Positions 8,335-15,836 of a DNA stretch of 64,000 nt are shown here, in pieces. Position 1 is the stretch's first letter, and every line of letters begins with the position of its first letter. The DNA comes from Fumia xinanensis (GTDB taxonomy: Bacteria; Bacillota; Clostridia; Oscillospirales; Ruminococcaceae). The notes under the pieces were generated by a model. The model was not told the DNA's origin and did no database searches. It was given only the letters and a program-made list of their open reading frames with translations. The translations under genes were made by a program, and so were the position numbers. Location of the stretch: positions 930,001 to 994,000 of the forward strand of contig NZ_JACRSV010000001.1 of assembly GCF_014384905.1 (NCBI RefSeq), given 5' to 3'.

Positions 8335-8516
8335 AAGCAAACAGCAGAGCTGTTTGCAAAGTGTCAAAGGCGCTTTTATCCCGCTTTACGGAAAATATAA
8401 AAAAATTTTATCATCATATTTTAAACGTAGTCGCCAAAGGTTTTTAAATAGAAACACTATTAGAACTTATCAAAATACATGGAGCAAAACGTATCCGGAC
8501 AGAGAAGAGGAACGAA

Positions 8517-9407
8517 ATGAGTGACAACGGAAAAAGCATGAATCTGCGGGCCAAAGACATTTTAAACCCGCGTTTTCCATTCAAAATTTACAGCTTTTGT
8601 TCCAAAACGAGCCAGGAATATCACAGCCACGATTATATTCAGCTGTGGTATGTGAAAAAGGGGCAGTGCGTCCACAATTTCAACGGAACGATCTACACAC
8701 TTCATATGGGAGATGTTTTTGTACTTCCACCGGGGATTTTCCATTCCGTTTCGACCGAGGACGATGACAGCGTACTGATTGGGCTGGACTTCACAGAGGC
8801 TTTTATCAACGAGGATATGGCGGGAGGCAAAAGCAGCGATTTATTCGATTACGCCTACATTGAGCCGTTTATCGTAAAGCTGGACGAGGTAAAGCCTCTG
8901 TTCCCACTGGCCGGGCCGGTTTCCCGGACAGTGGCTTTGCTTTTGGAGGAAATCATGGCGGAATACGAGGGCAAAGCACCACATTACCAGCTCATCGTCA
9001 AGGCAAACCTCCTGAAAATTCTGGCCCTCATTTCCAGGGAGTACGGCCGAGGTATCGACCGGAAGAAAAAGGCACTGGTGGACCGATACAAAACAGCGGT
9101 CTATCAGGTGCAGGAGTATGTGGATGTCCACTATCCGGAGAAAATCTACCTGGAGGAAATGTGCAGGATGACCATGCTGTCGCCCTCTTATTTTTCCGAC
9201 GTGTTCAAGCATGTGACTGGGCGGACCTTCACTGAATATGTAAGCCATGTGCGGGTGGAAAAGGCAAAAGAGCTTTTGAGGCGGGACGACAAGTCTATCA
9301 GCGGGATCGCTTACGCTGTGGGGTTCAGCGACAACGCCCACTTCGACAAGGTATTCAAACGGGAAGTGGGAATTTCACCTTTGCAGTTCAGAAAAACCGT
9401 TGAATGA
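8517..9407 (+). CDS. AraC-family transcriptional regulator with cupin sensor domain
   Basis: A 296-residue regulator. The N-terminal cupin-type ligand domain (about residues 20-110) has EYHSHDYIQLWYVKKG and MGDVFVLPPGIFHS. The C-terminal pair of helix-turn-helix motifs spans about 195-296 and includes YLEEMCRMTMLSPSYFSDVFK and ISGIAYAVGFSDNAHFDKVFKRE, the classic AraC signature. The start follows AGAGGAACGAA. It stands just upstream of the Gfo/Idh-NagB-NagA genes on the same strand and is their most likely regulator, sensing a sugar. Its leader contains the right end of the hairpin array. Confidence 0.92.
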   Translation: MSDNGKSMNLRAKDILNPRFPFKIYSFCSKTSQEYHSHDYIQLWYVKKGQCVHNFNGTIYTLHMGDVFVLPPGIFHSVSTEDDDSVLIGLDFTEAFINEDMAGGKSSDLFDYAYIEPFIVKLDEVKPLFPLAGPVSRTVALLLEEIMAEYEGKAPHYQLIVKANLLKILALISREYGRGIDRKKKALVDRYKTAVYQVQEYVDVHYPEKIYLEEMCRMTMLSPSYFSDVFKHVTGRTFTEYVSHVRVEKAKELLRRDDKSISGIAYAVGFSDNAHFDKVFKREVGISPLQFRKTVE

Positions 9408-9455
9408 GAGACAACGCTTTTGCTGTGACAGTAGAGAGCACATAGCTTAATTGAG

Positions 9456-9487
9456 TAAAACGCTGCCTGATTCGGGCGGCGTTTTTG
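9456..9487 (+). terminator. Intrinsic terminator after the AraC gene
   Basis: AAAACGCTGCC pairs, with one or two mismatches, with GGGCGGCGTTTTT. It separates the regulator from the catabolic operon. Confidence 0.7.
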
Positions 9488-9700
9488 TTTGTAAGATATT
9501 ACAAGAATACCGTAAAAATTGACAATCCTTTCGGATGAGGAAGCGTTATAATGGAGGCAATCGGGGAGGTATTCGGATGCGGGCCGATTTATACGGCCTG
9601 GGCGGGCAAAAGGATATTTCCCGCTGGCGTTCAGGCAAAAAAAGACATTATTACGCGGACGGAAGATTTTCCGGCTGTGGCGGCAAAGGAGCGAATTGAA

Positions 9701-10729
9701 ATGAGCAAAAAGATAAAATGGGGCATCATTGGATGCGGCGTTATTTCGGAACTACACGGGGAGGCGCTGAAAATCGCCCGGAATGCGGAACTTGTCGCTG
9801 TCTGCGACATTATTCCCGAGCGGGCGGAAAAGGCGGCTAAACGGTTCGGTGTAGAAAAAATTTACACCGACTATCACCAGCTGTTGGACGATCCCGAAGT
9901 AGATGCGGTGTCAATTTGCACCCCGTCAGGAATGCACGGGGAGATGTGCAAGGCGGCGGCTTTGGCTCATAAGCACATCCTCTGTGAAAAGCCAATGGAA
10001 ATCACCGGGGAGAAGATGGATGACCTGATCCGTACAGTGGAAAGCTCCGGCGTCAAAATGGGCTGCGTGTTTCAGCGGCGGTGCGACCCGAAATTCGCCG
10101 CCGTCAAGGAGGCTTTGGACAGCGGCCGCTTCGGCAGGGTGATTTTGGCGGAAGCCTACCTGAAATACTACAGGGACCAGGCTTATTACGACAGCGGTGA
10201 GTGGCGGGGCACCTGGGAGCTGGACGGGGGCGGCGCGCTGATGAATCAGGGCGTGCACGGCGTCGACCTGCTCTTGTGGTTCGCCGGGGAAGCCCAGTCG
10301 GTGACCGCCCACTGCGCCACACAAGTCCATGACATCAAGGTGGAGGACACCGCCGTGGCGCTCTTAAAGTTCAAAAACGGCGCGCTGGGTGTCATTGAGG
10401 GAACTACCTCAGTTTATCCTGCACAGGACACCCGGCTGGAAATCCACTGCGAAAAGGGCTCCATCGTGGTCAGCGACGCAGGCATTCAGGAATGGTCCAT
10501 CATCGGCAGCGACGAAAAGGCTCCGGAAATCGTTTCCCCCGTCTACGAGATGAAGGACGACCCCACAAAGCTCCCCATGGTCTCCCATGTGCCTCTGGTG
10601 GAGGATTTAGCCGACGCGATCCAAAGCGACCGGAAACCGATGATTACTCCCAGAGAGGCCCGGCACGCGGTGGATATGATTCTGTCTATCTATCGTTCAT
10701 CCAATGAGGGAAAAGAAATCATTTTATAG
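9701..10729 (+). CDS. Gfo/Idh/MocA-family oxidoreductase
   Basis: A 342-residue NAD(P)-dependent dehydrogenase. It has the Rossmann motif GIIGCGVISELHG near the start, CEKPMEITGE (about residue 93) with the conserved lysine, and GGGALMNQGVHGVDLL (about 174-189) carrying the active-site histidine. The ATG at 9701 follows AAAGGAG; the open frame to 9551 has no matching sequence. It is the first gene of an amino-sugar cluster (NagB-TIM fusion, NagA, second Gfo/Idh). It may oxidise or epimerise an N-acetylated or aminated sugar; the substrate is inference only. Confidence 0.9.
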   Translation: MSKKIKWGIIGCGVISELHGEALKIARNAELVAVCDIIPERAEKAAKRFGVEKIYTDYHQLLDDPEVDAVSICTPSGMHGEMCKAAALAHKHILCEKPMEITGEKMDDLIRTVESSGVKMGCVFQRRCDPKFAAVKEALDSGRFGRVILAEAYLKYYRDQAYYDSGEWRGTWELDGGGALMNQGVHGVDLLLWFAGEAQSVTAHCATQVHDIKVEDTAVALLKFKNGALGVIEGTTSVYPAQDTRLEIHCEKGSIVVSDAGIQEWSIIGSDEKAPEIVSPVYEMKDDPTKLPMVSHVPLVEDLADAIQSDRKPMITPREARHAVDMILSIYRSSNEGKEIIL

Positions 10730-10780
10730 TCACAGGCGGGGAAGACGATTTTCCCGCATGATTTTCAGGAGAATATTGCT

Positions 10781-12424
10781 ATGATAAATGCTATCAAAAC
10801 AATTCAAAGCGGCAGGCTGATCACCCTTATCTACCGTAATCGTCAGGAAATGGGAAAAGCCGCCGGAACCGCCGCCGGGGAGAAGCTTCGGGAGCTTTTG
10901 GCTCTCAAGGACGAGGTGAACGTGATTTTCGCCGCCGCCCCCAGCCAGAACGAGATGCTGGAGGTGCTCGTTTCCTTTCCCGGTATCGACTGGACGCGGG
11001 TCAACGGCTTCCACATGGACGAATACACTGGCCTGCCGAGTGATGCGCCTCAGGGCTTCGGGAACTTTCTGCGGGAGCGGATTTTTGAAAAGCTTCCTTT
11101 TAAAAACGTCTATTATCTCAATGGAAACGCCGCCGACCTTTCCGCTGAGTGCGCCAGGTACGAGAAACTCTTGGAGGAGCACCCCGTAGACCTGGTCTGC
11201 ATGGGAATCGGCGAAAACGGGCACATCGCCTTCAACGACCCGTGGGTAGCGGATTTTTCCGACCCGGTGAAGGTGAAAACCGTTCCTCTCGACCCGGTCT
11301 GCCGGCAGCAGCAGGTCAACGATGGATGTTTTGGAAGTCTCGACGAGGTTCCCAAAGAGGCACTGACCCTGACCATCCCCGCGCTGACTGCGGCCCCTTA
11401 CCTCATTTGCACTGTACCTGCCGCCACCAAAGCGGAAGCGGTGCTCCACACCGTCCGCGGCCCTGTCACTCCCGACTGTCCGGCTTCGATTCTGCAAAAC
11501 CATCCCAGTGCTCAGATGTTCTGTGACGCCGAGAGCGGGCGGGACATCCTTTTCCGCAAAGGGGTCATTTCCGACGAAATTTCCCAGGATTTTGGGGAAG
11601 CGGCGAAACTGGCGGCAGAATACGGCTGCGAGGCGCTGGAAATCCGCGGCGTCTGGGGTAAACAGCCTCAGGAGCTGACCGATGAAGACATCGGGAAAAT
11701 CAACGAAATCGCCGCCAAGTACCGGCTTTCCATCTGTTCCATCAGTTCGCCCATCTTCAAGTGCTCCATCGACAGCCGGGAAGAACTGGAAGAGCATTTT
11801 CAAATTGCAAAAAAGTGCATGGACCTGGCCCTCAAAACGGGGGCAAAGTATATCAGGGCTTTTACCTTTTGGCGGAAAAACGGCGTGGAGCAGGACGGCC
11901 CCTTCATCCTCGCCCAAATCGGCAGGTTGGCAGCTATGGCCAAGGAGAAGGGTCTCACCGTCCTCGTAGAACCAGACCCATCGGTCAGTGCCTGCAACGC
12001 CGGGGAGCTCTCCTATCTCTTCCGGCAGATGAACTTTCCAAACGTCAAGGTTCTCTGGGACCCAGGCAACCACATCTACAACAAGACCTTTATCCCGCCC
12101 TATCCCGGCGGCTATGAACAGGTGAAGCGGTATACGGCCCACGTTCATCTGAAGGACGCTGTCCGTGGAGAAAACGGTGAAGCCGAGGGCTGCGCCTTAG
12201 GAGATGGACTGCTGCCTTTAAACGAACAGCTCTCCGCCCTTTTGCGGGACGGCTACGACGGGTTTATCGTGCTGGAGACCCACTACCGGCTCCAGCTCAA
12301 GCTCTCTGACGAAGAGCTGAAACGTCCCGGAAGCGCCGCCTTCTCAGACGGAGGCTATGAGGCCTCGGAGCTCTGCCTTGAGCGGCTCAACGCCGCCGTT
12401 ATGGCCGTCGCGGCAGGCGCTTGA
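10781..12424 (+). CDS. Fusion of a glucosamine-6-phosphate deaminase-like domain with a xylose-isomerase-like TIM barrel
   Basis: A 547-residue two-domain protein. Residues 1 to about 258 are NagB-like (HMDEYTGL with D80, GIGENGHIAFNDP at 142-154). Compared with E. coli NagB, D72 and H143 are kept as D80 and H148, but D141 is N146 and E148 is D153, so ordinary deaminase chemistry is uncertain. Residues about 262-547 form an AP-endonuclease-2/xylose-isomerase-type barrel with likely metal ligands E397 (VEPDPS), D427 (WDPGNH), H454/H456 (HVHLKD) and E499 (VLETHY). The barrel part begins at KGVISDEISQDF, which in other genomes starts a separate protein (memory). The start follows CAGGAGA. It probably processes an amino-sugar phosphate together with NagA. 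Confidence 0.85.
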   Translation: MINAIKTIQSGRLITLIYRNRQEMGKAAGTAAGEKLRELLALKDEVNVIFAAAPSQNEMLEVLVSFPGIDWTRVNGFHMDEYTGLPSDAPQGFGNFLRERIFEKLPFKNVYYLNGNAADLSAECARYEKLLEEHPVDLVCMGIGENGHIAFNDPWVADFSDPVKVKTVPLDPVCRQQQVNDGCFGSLDEVPKEALTLTIPALTAAPYLICTVPAATKAEAVLHTVRGPVTPDCPASILQNHPSAQMFCDAESGRDILFRKGVISDEISQDFGEAAKLAAEYGCEALEIRGVWGKQPQELTDEDIGKINEIAAKYRLSICSISSPIFKCSIDSREELEEHFQIAKKCMDLALKTGAKYIRAFTFWRKNGVEQDGPFILAQIGRLAAMAKEKGLTVLVEPDPSVSACNAGELSYLFRQMNFPNVKVLWDPGNHIYNKTFIPPYPGGYEQVKRYTAHVHLKDAVRGENGEAEGCALGDGLLPLNEQLSALLRDGYDGFIVLETHYRLQLKLSDEELKRPGSAAFSDGGYEASELCLERLNAAVMAVAAGA

Positions 12425-12438
12425 AAGAGGGGAAAAGT

Positions 12439-13599
12439 ATGATTACGAAAATCACCGGCGCGGCTCTTGTTATGGATGAAATCGTCCGGGACAGTGATCT
12501 ATACCTGAAAGACGGCAAAGTCCTGGTCGTCACGAGGAATGAGCTTCCTTTCGATGAATTGGTTGACGCACAGGGCTGCTTTCTTTCCCCAGGCTTTGTG
12601 GACCTCCATACCCATGGGGGCGGCGGCCACGACTTTATGGACGGCGGGGTGGAGCCGATTCTCGAGGGCTGTCGGACGCATCTCCGCCACGGCACCACCA
12701 CCATCCTGCCCACCACTTTGGCCAGCGCCATTCCGGCCCTCAAGCGGTCAATTTTGGACATCGGCGCGGCGATGGAAGCAAAGGGGGACTATCCTCATAT
12801 CGCAGGGACTCATCTGGAAGGGCCTTATTTCTCCCAAAACCAGAGCGGGGCCCAGGACCCCCGGTACATCAAGGCCCCAAAACCGAAAGAATACGAGGAA
12901 ATCCTCGAAATGGGGGAGGGGATCGTCAAACGGTGGAGCTACGCGCCGGAGCTGCCGGGCGCGGAAGCTTTCTGTGAGGCGCTGATGAGACGGAATGTCA
13001 TTCCTTCCATCGCCCACAGCGATGGGGTGTACGCCGACGTGAAATCCGCCTATGACCGGGGCTGCCGCCTGGTGACCCACCTCTATTCCGGTATGTCCAC
13101 CATTACCCGCAGGCGGGGATTCCGCTCCTTGGGCGTCGTCGAATCGTCCTTTTTGCTGGACAACATTATTGTGGAGACCATCGCCGACGGGATGCACCTG
13201 CCGCCGGAGCTGCTTTTGATGATCTATAAAATCAAGGGCCCCGACCGCATTTGTCTTGTCACCGATTCCATGCGGGGGGCGGGAATGCCAGACGGCCCCT
13301 CCATCCTTGGACGCAAGGAGGATGGTATGGCCTGCGTCATCGAGGACGGGGTAGCCTTCCTGCCTGACCACAGCGCCTTCGCCGGGAGCATCGCAACTGC
13401 CGACCGGCTAGTGCGCACCTTCGTAAAAGCCGGTGTGGGCCTCTGCGACGCGGTGAAGATGGCTTCCGCGACCCCGGCTAAGGTTCTAGGCCTCAAAAAA
13501 GGCCGCATCGAGCCGGAATACGATGCGGATCTGGTTCTTTTTGACAAGGACATTAACGTCAAAGGGGTGTTTCTGAACGGCAGGTATCTGAATTTTTAG
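12439..13599 (+). CDS. nagA: N-acetylglucosamine-6-phosphate deacetylase
   Basis: A 386-residue amidohydrolase that removes acetate from N-acetylglucosamine-6-phosphate in the cytosol. The family motifs are in order: DLHTHGGGGHDFMDGG (about residues 54-69), GTHLEGPYFS (about 121-130), IAHSDGVYADV, THLYSGMST and VTDSMRGAGMPDG with the catalytic aspartate. The C-terminus returns to the small beta domain (EPEYDADLVLFD). The ATG at 12439 has AGAGGGG upstream, 14 bases past the stop of the fusion gene, so translation is likely coupled. The neighbouring NagB-like domain would act on the product. Confidence 0.93.
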   Translation: MITKITGAALVMDEIVRDSDLYLKDGKVLVVTRNELPFDELVDAQGCFLSPGFVDLHTHGGGGHDFMDGGVEPILEGCRTHLRHGTTTILPTTLASAIPALKRSILDIGAAMEAKGDYPHIAGTHLEGPYFSQNQSGAQDPRYIKAPKPKEYEEILEMGEGIVKRWSYAPELPGAEAFCEALMRRNVIPSIAHSDGVYADVKSAYDRGCRLVTHLYSGMSTITRRRGFRSLGVVESSFLLDNIIVETIADGMHLPPELLLMIYKIKGPDRICLVTDSMRGAGMPDGPSILGRKEDGMACVIEDGVAFLPDHSAFAGSIATADRLVRTFVKAGVGLCDAVKMASATPAKVLGLKKGRIEPEYDADLVLFDKDINVKGVFLNGRYLNF

Positions 13600-13656
13600 C
13601 CAAACACGCGGTTATGGCACTTGATTTCGCCTCAATTTCCCGAAAGGATGATTGTT

Positions 13657-14538
13657 ATGTTTAAAGTAGGTATTCTGGGCTCGGAAAATTCCCACGCCCT
13701 CGCCTTTGCCCAGCTTGCCAATATTCCCGACACGAAAACCGGGGAGTACCGCTATCCCGATATGCGCATCACCGTCCTCTGCGGCTGTGACGACACGCCG
13801 GAACACGCCGCCGAGACCGCTCGCCTGGGCCGGATCGAGAAGCTTGTTTTCGATCCCATGGAGCTTCTCGATGAAGTGGACGCCGTCATGGTCGACTACC
13901 GGGACGGAAAGCTCCACACCCGGGACGTGATGCCCTTTATCGAAAGGGGCATGCCCGTCTGGATCGACAAGCCCATCACTGCGTCGAAAGACGACCGGGA
14001 CGCGCTCCGCCGGGCACTGGAAGCGCACGGAACTCTTTTCACCGGCGGTTCGTCGTTCCCCTACAACTACGAAGTCGTCACCGCTAAAAACGCCGTCAAA
14101 ACTGGGGTGATGGGGGAGGTGCTGGGCGGCAGCGTCAACTTCCCCGGGGACTTTGAAAGCCCCTACAGCGGGATTTTTTTCTACGGCCCCCATCTGGTCA
14201 CCATTGTGATGGAAGTGTTCGGCTACGATGTGCAGTCCGTGTCGGTGCAGAAGGTTTCGCCTCAAAACGCCGCCATCTCCTTCCGGTACGGCGACAAGAT
14301 CGTCACGGGGCATTTAAACGGCTGCCCCGACCACTGCATCACTGTTTTTGGAAGCAAATCGATCTACCGGAAAGACATCGACATGTCATTTTTGTACGCC
14401 TTGGAGCTGGACGCTTTCGTTGGGATGCTCCGGGATAAAAAGAAACCCCTGCCTTTCGACGAGCTCTTCCGTCACGTGGACGTGCTGGACGCCATCCGCC
14501 GCTCCGACGAGCAAAACGGAGCTGAAATCTCCGTGTAA
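13657..14538 (+). CDS. Gfo/Idh/MocA-family oxidoreductase, second in the amino-sugar operon
   Basis: A 293-residue protein with a Rossmann start GILGSENSHALAFAQ and the motif WIDKPITASKDDRD (about residues 104-117), the family's lysine region. It is shorter than the usual 340-390 residues and its nucleotide motif is atypical (GILGSENS instead of GxGxxG), so cofactor use may differ. The ATG at 13657 follows GAAAGGA; an upstream TTG at 13621 is less likely. It ends the operon before a bidirectional terminator. Its substrate is unknown; context suggests a sugar derivative. Confidence 0.8.
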   Translation: MFKVGILGSENSHALAFAQLANIPDTKTGEYRYPDMRITVLCGCDDTPEHAAETARLGRIEKLVFDPMELLDEVDAVMVDYRDGKLHTRDVMPFIERGMPVWIDKPITASKDDRDALRRALEAHGTLFTGGSSFPYNYEVVTAKNAVKTGVMGEVLGGSVNFPGDFESPYSGIFFYGPHLVTIVMEVFGYDVQSVSVQKVSPQNAAISFRYGDKIVTGHLNGCPDHCITVFGSKSIYRKDIDMSFLYALELDAFVGMLRDKKKPLPFDELFRHVDVLDAIRRSDEQNGAEISV

Positions 14539-14596
14539 TGCGCCGGATTTCTCAGAAAACTGCCTCAACAGTGTGATAAATTTATCCATAAATACG

Positions 14597-14641
14597 AAAA
14601 TCCCGTTCAACTGCAAACATCTCAGTTGAACGGGATTTTTA
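14597..14641. terminator. Bidirectional intrinsic terminator
   Basis: AAAATCCCGTTCAACTG pairs perfectly with CAGTTGAACGGGATTTT. It lies between the convergent second Gfo/Idh gene and tatD. Confidence 0.92.
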
Positions 14642-14665
14642 TCTGTAAAGCAAAATAACATTACA

Positions 14666-15445
14666 TTAAAATTGTGCAGATTGGATTCCGAACAGCCGCA
14701 TGGTGTTTTCCTGGGCCGTGTCGATGAGGGTCTGAGGCTCCATTCCTTTGATTTGAGCTACTCGTTCGGCGGTTTTTTCGATCATAGGGGACCAGCACCG
14801 CTTACCTCGAAAGGGCACGGGAGCCATGTAGGGGCAGTCGGTTTCCAAGAGAATCCGGTCAGGCGGCACGATGTCGCAGGCCTCTACGATTTTCCGGGCG
14901 TTTGGGAAGGTGATGACCCCGGTAAACCCGATGTAGTACCCCAACCTGACTAAGATTTTCGCCGTCTCCGCCGATCCGCTGTAGCAGTGAACCACCCCGC
15001 GGCAGTTGTGTTTTTGGAGCAAATTCAAAGTATCTTGGGTGGCCTCTCTGGTGTGGATGATGATGGGAACGTCCAGCTCTTCCGCCACCTTAAGCTGAAA
15101 ATCGAATACCTCAATCTGCTTTTCCCGGGGCGACAGGTCGTAATGGTAGTCCAGGCCGATTTCCCCCAAAGCGACCACCTTGGGGTGTCGGAGCATCGCT
15201 TTAATTTCCGAAAAATCCTCTTCATTGAAGCTGGAGGCTTCATGGGGGTGATAGCCCACGGCAGCATAGAAAAAAGGGTAACGCTGGGCGAGAGCCGAAG
15301 CCTTTTGTGAGGTCTCAAGGTCACAGCCGATGTCGATGACGTTACAAACGCCGTTCTCTGTGAGGGAAGCGATGACTTCCTCCCGGTCAGGGTCGAACCG
15401 TTCGTCATCGTAATGGGCGTGGGAATCGAAAATTCCAGAGTACAT
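14666..15445 (-). CDS. tatD: TatD-family metal-dependent hydrolase (DNase)
   Basis: A 259-residue TIM-barrel hydrolase. Metal-site motifs are DSHAHYDDERF (residues 7-17), ALGEIGLDYHYD (about 92-103), IIIHTREA (about 127), VVHCYSGS (about 151) and LLETDCPYMAPVPFRG (about 200-215). These are diagnostic of TatD/YcfH proteins, which are 3'-5' exonucleases or related hydrolases in the cytosol. Length is normal. It is a single gene with a terminator downstream. Confidence 0.93.
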   Translation of the reverse strand: MYSGIFDSHAHYDDERFDPDREEVIASLTENGVCNVIDIGCDLETSQKASALAQRYPFFYAAVGYHPHEASSFNEEDFSEIKAMLRHPKVVALGEIGLDYHYDLSPREKQIEVFDFQLKVAEELDVPIIIHTREATQDTLNLLQKHNCRGVVHCYSGSAETAKILVRLGYYIGFTGVITFPNARKIVEACDIVPPDRILLETDCPYMAPVPFRGKRCWSPMIEKTAERVAQIKGMEPQTLIDTAQENTMRLFGIQSAQF

Positions 15446-15569
15446 AGGGGTGGTCCTTTCTTTTTACACAGATATAGGAGTAAAAAATATTTTATTGCGC
15501 TTATACCGGTATCCTGTAAACAAAAGATATTTGTTTCTATTGTACCCAACTTTTGAGGGAGGCAATGAG

Positions 15570-15827
15570 ATGCACGATTATTTTGATAAGCTGGTGGGGC
15601 AAGAGATTCGGAAAGCGCGTCTCCGAAAAGGTTGGTCACAACGACAGCTGACAGCTAAGAGGCAGGCTGCCGGGTGTCCATATCTGAGCAGTGCATCAGC
15701 AAAATTGAGCAGGGTGCGCGGTATATTTTTGTCCTGCAAATCAAGCTGTTTCAGCAGGTATTTGGGAATGCCGCTGGAAGAATTATTCCCCGAAATCCCG
15801 GTGGGAGTGCTGGAAATGGAATTGTAA
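15570..15827 (+). pseudogene. XRE-family helix-turn-helix gene with two compensating frameshifts
   Basis: The frame starting at 15570 (after GAGGGAGG) gives a normal XRE opening (YFDKLVGQEIRKARLRKGWSQRQLTAK) and a normal ending (LGMPLEELFPEIP). The middle is scrambled. The correct middle (SISEQCISKIEQGARY, VLQIKLFQQVFG) lies in another frame between about 15673 and 15763, so one base was lost or gained near 15672 and the opposite change occurred near 15764. The continuous 85-residue product would lack the recognition helix and should not bind DNA normally. Either decay or sequencing error would explain it. Confidence 0.65.
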
Positions 15828-15836
15828 TGTCCTTTT

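Larger units (their letters stand above)
7860..8360 (+). repeat. Non-coding array of short hairpins with TGGTATAATA boxes
   Basis: This 500-base stretch has no credible gene but is packed with small perfect inverted repeats. Examples are CATTGTG/CACAATG (7959-7977), CGAAGG/CCTTCG (8003), GCCGCAT/ATGCGGC (8028), CAAAAC/GTTTTG (8046), GTTCTGC/GCAGAAC (8091), GCGGGT/ACCCGC (8114), AAATTCC/GGAATTT (8131), CACAC/GTGTG (8176), GCGCC/GGCGC (8194), ATCATTTTG/CAAAATGAT (8208), AAAACAGC/GCTGTTTT (8255), GCCGCT/AGCGGC (8277), GCAAGCC/GGCTTGC (8293) and GCAAACAGC/GCTGTTTGC (8337). Four GGTATAATA-like boxes are interspersed, at about 7864, 7983, 8156 and 8319. It ends about 155 bases before an AraC-type gene. 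Function unknown. Confidence 0.75.

Noticed and set aside
7860..8360. CRISPR array
   Set aside because: The hairpins differ in sequence and spacing, there is no constant repeat with spacers of even length, and no cas gene is present.
9510..9552. Promoter for the amino-sugar operon (TTGACA and TATAAT)
   Set aside because: Both boxes exist but the spacing is about 22 bases, too long for a standard promoter, so it is not listed as a feature.
10730..12148. Long minus-strand open frame of 472 codons
   Set aside because: It lies fully antisense to the NagB-TIM gene, which has clear domains and a ribosome site. Its predicted protein has no recognisable motif; it is a composition effect of GC-rich coding DNA.
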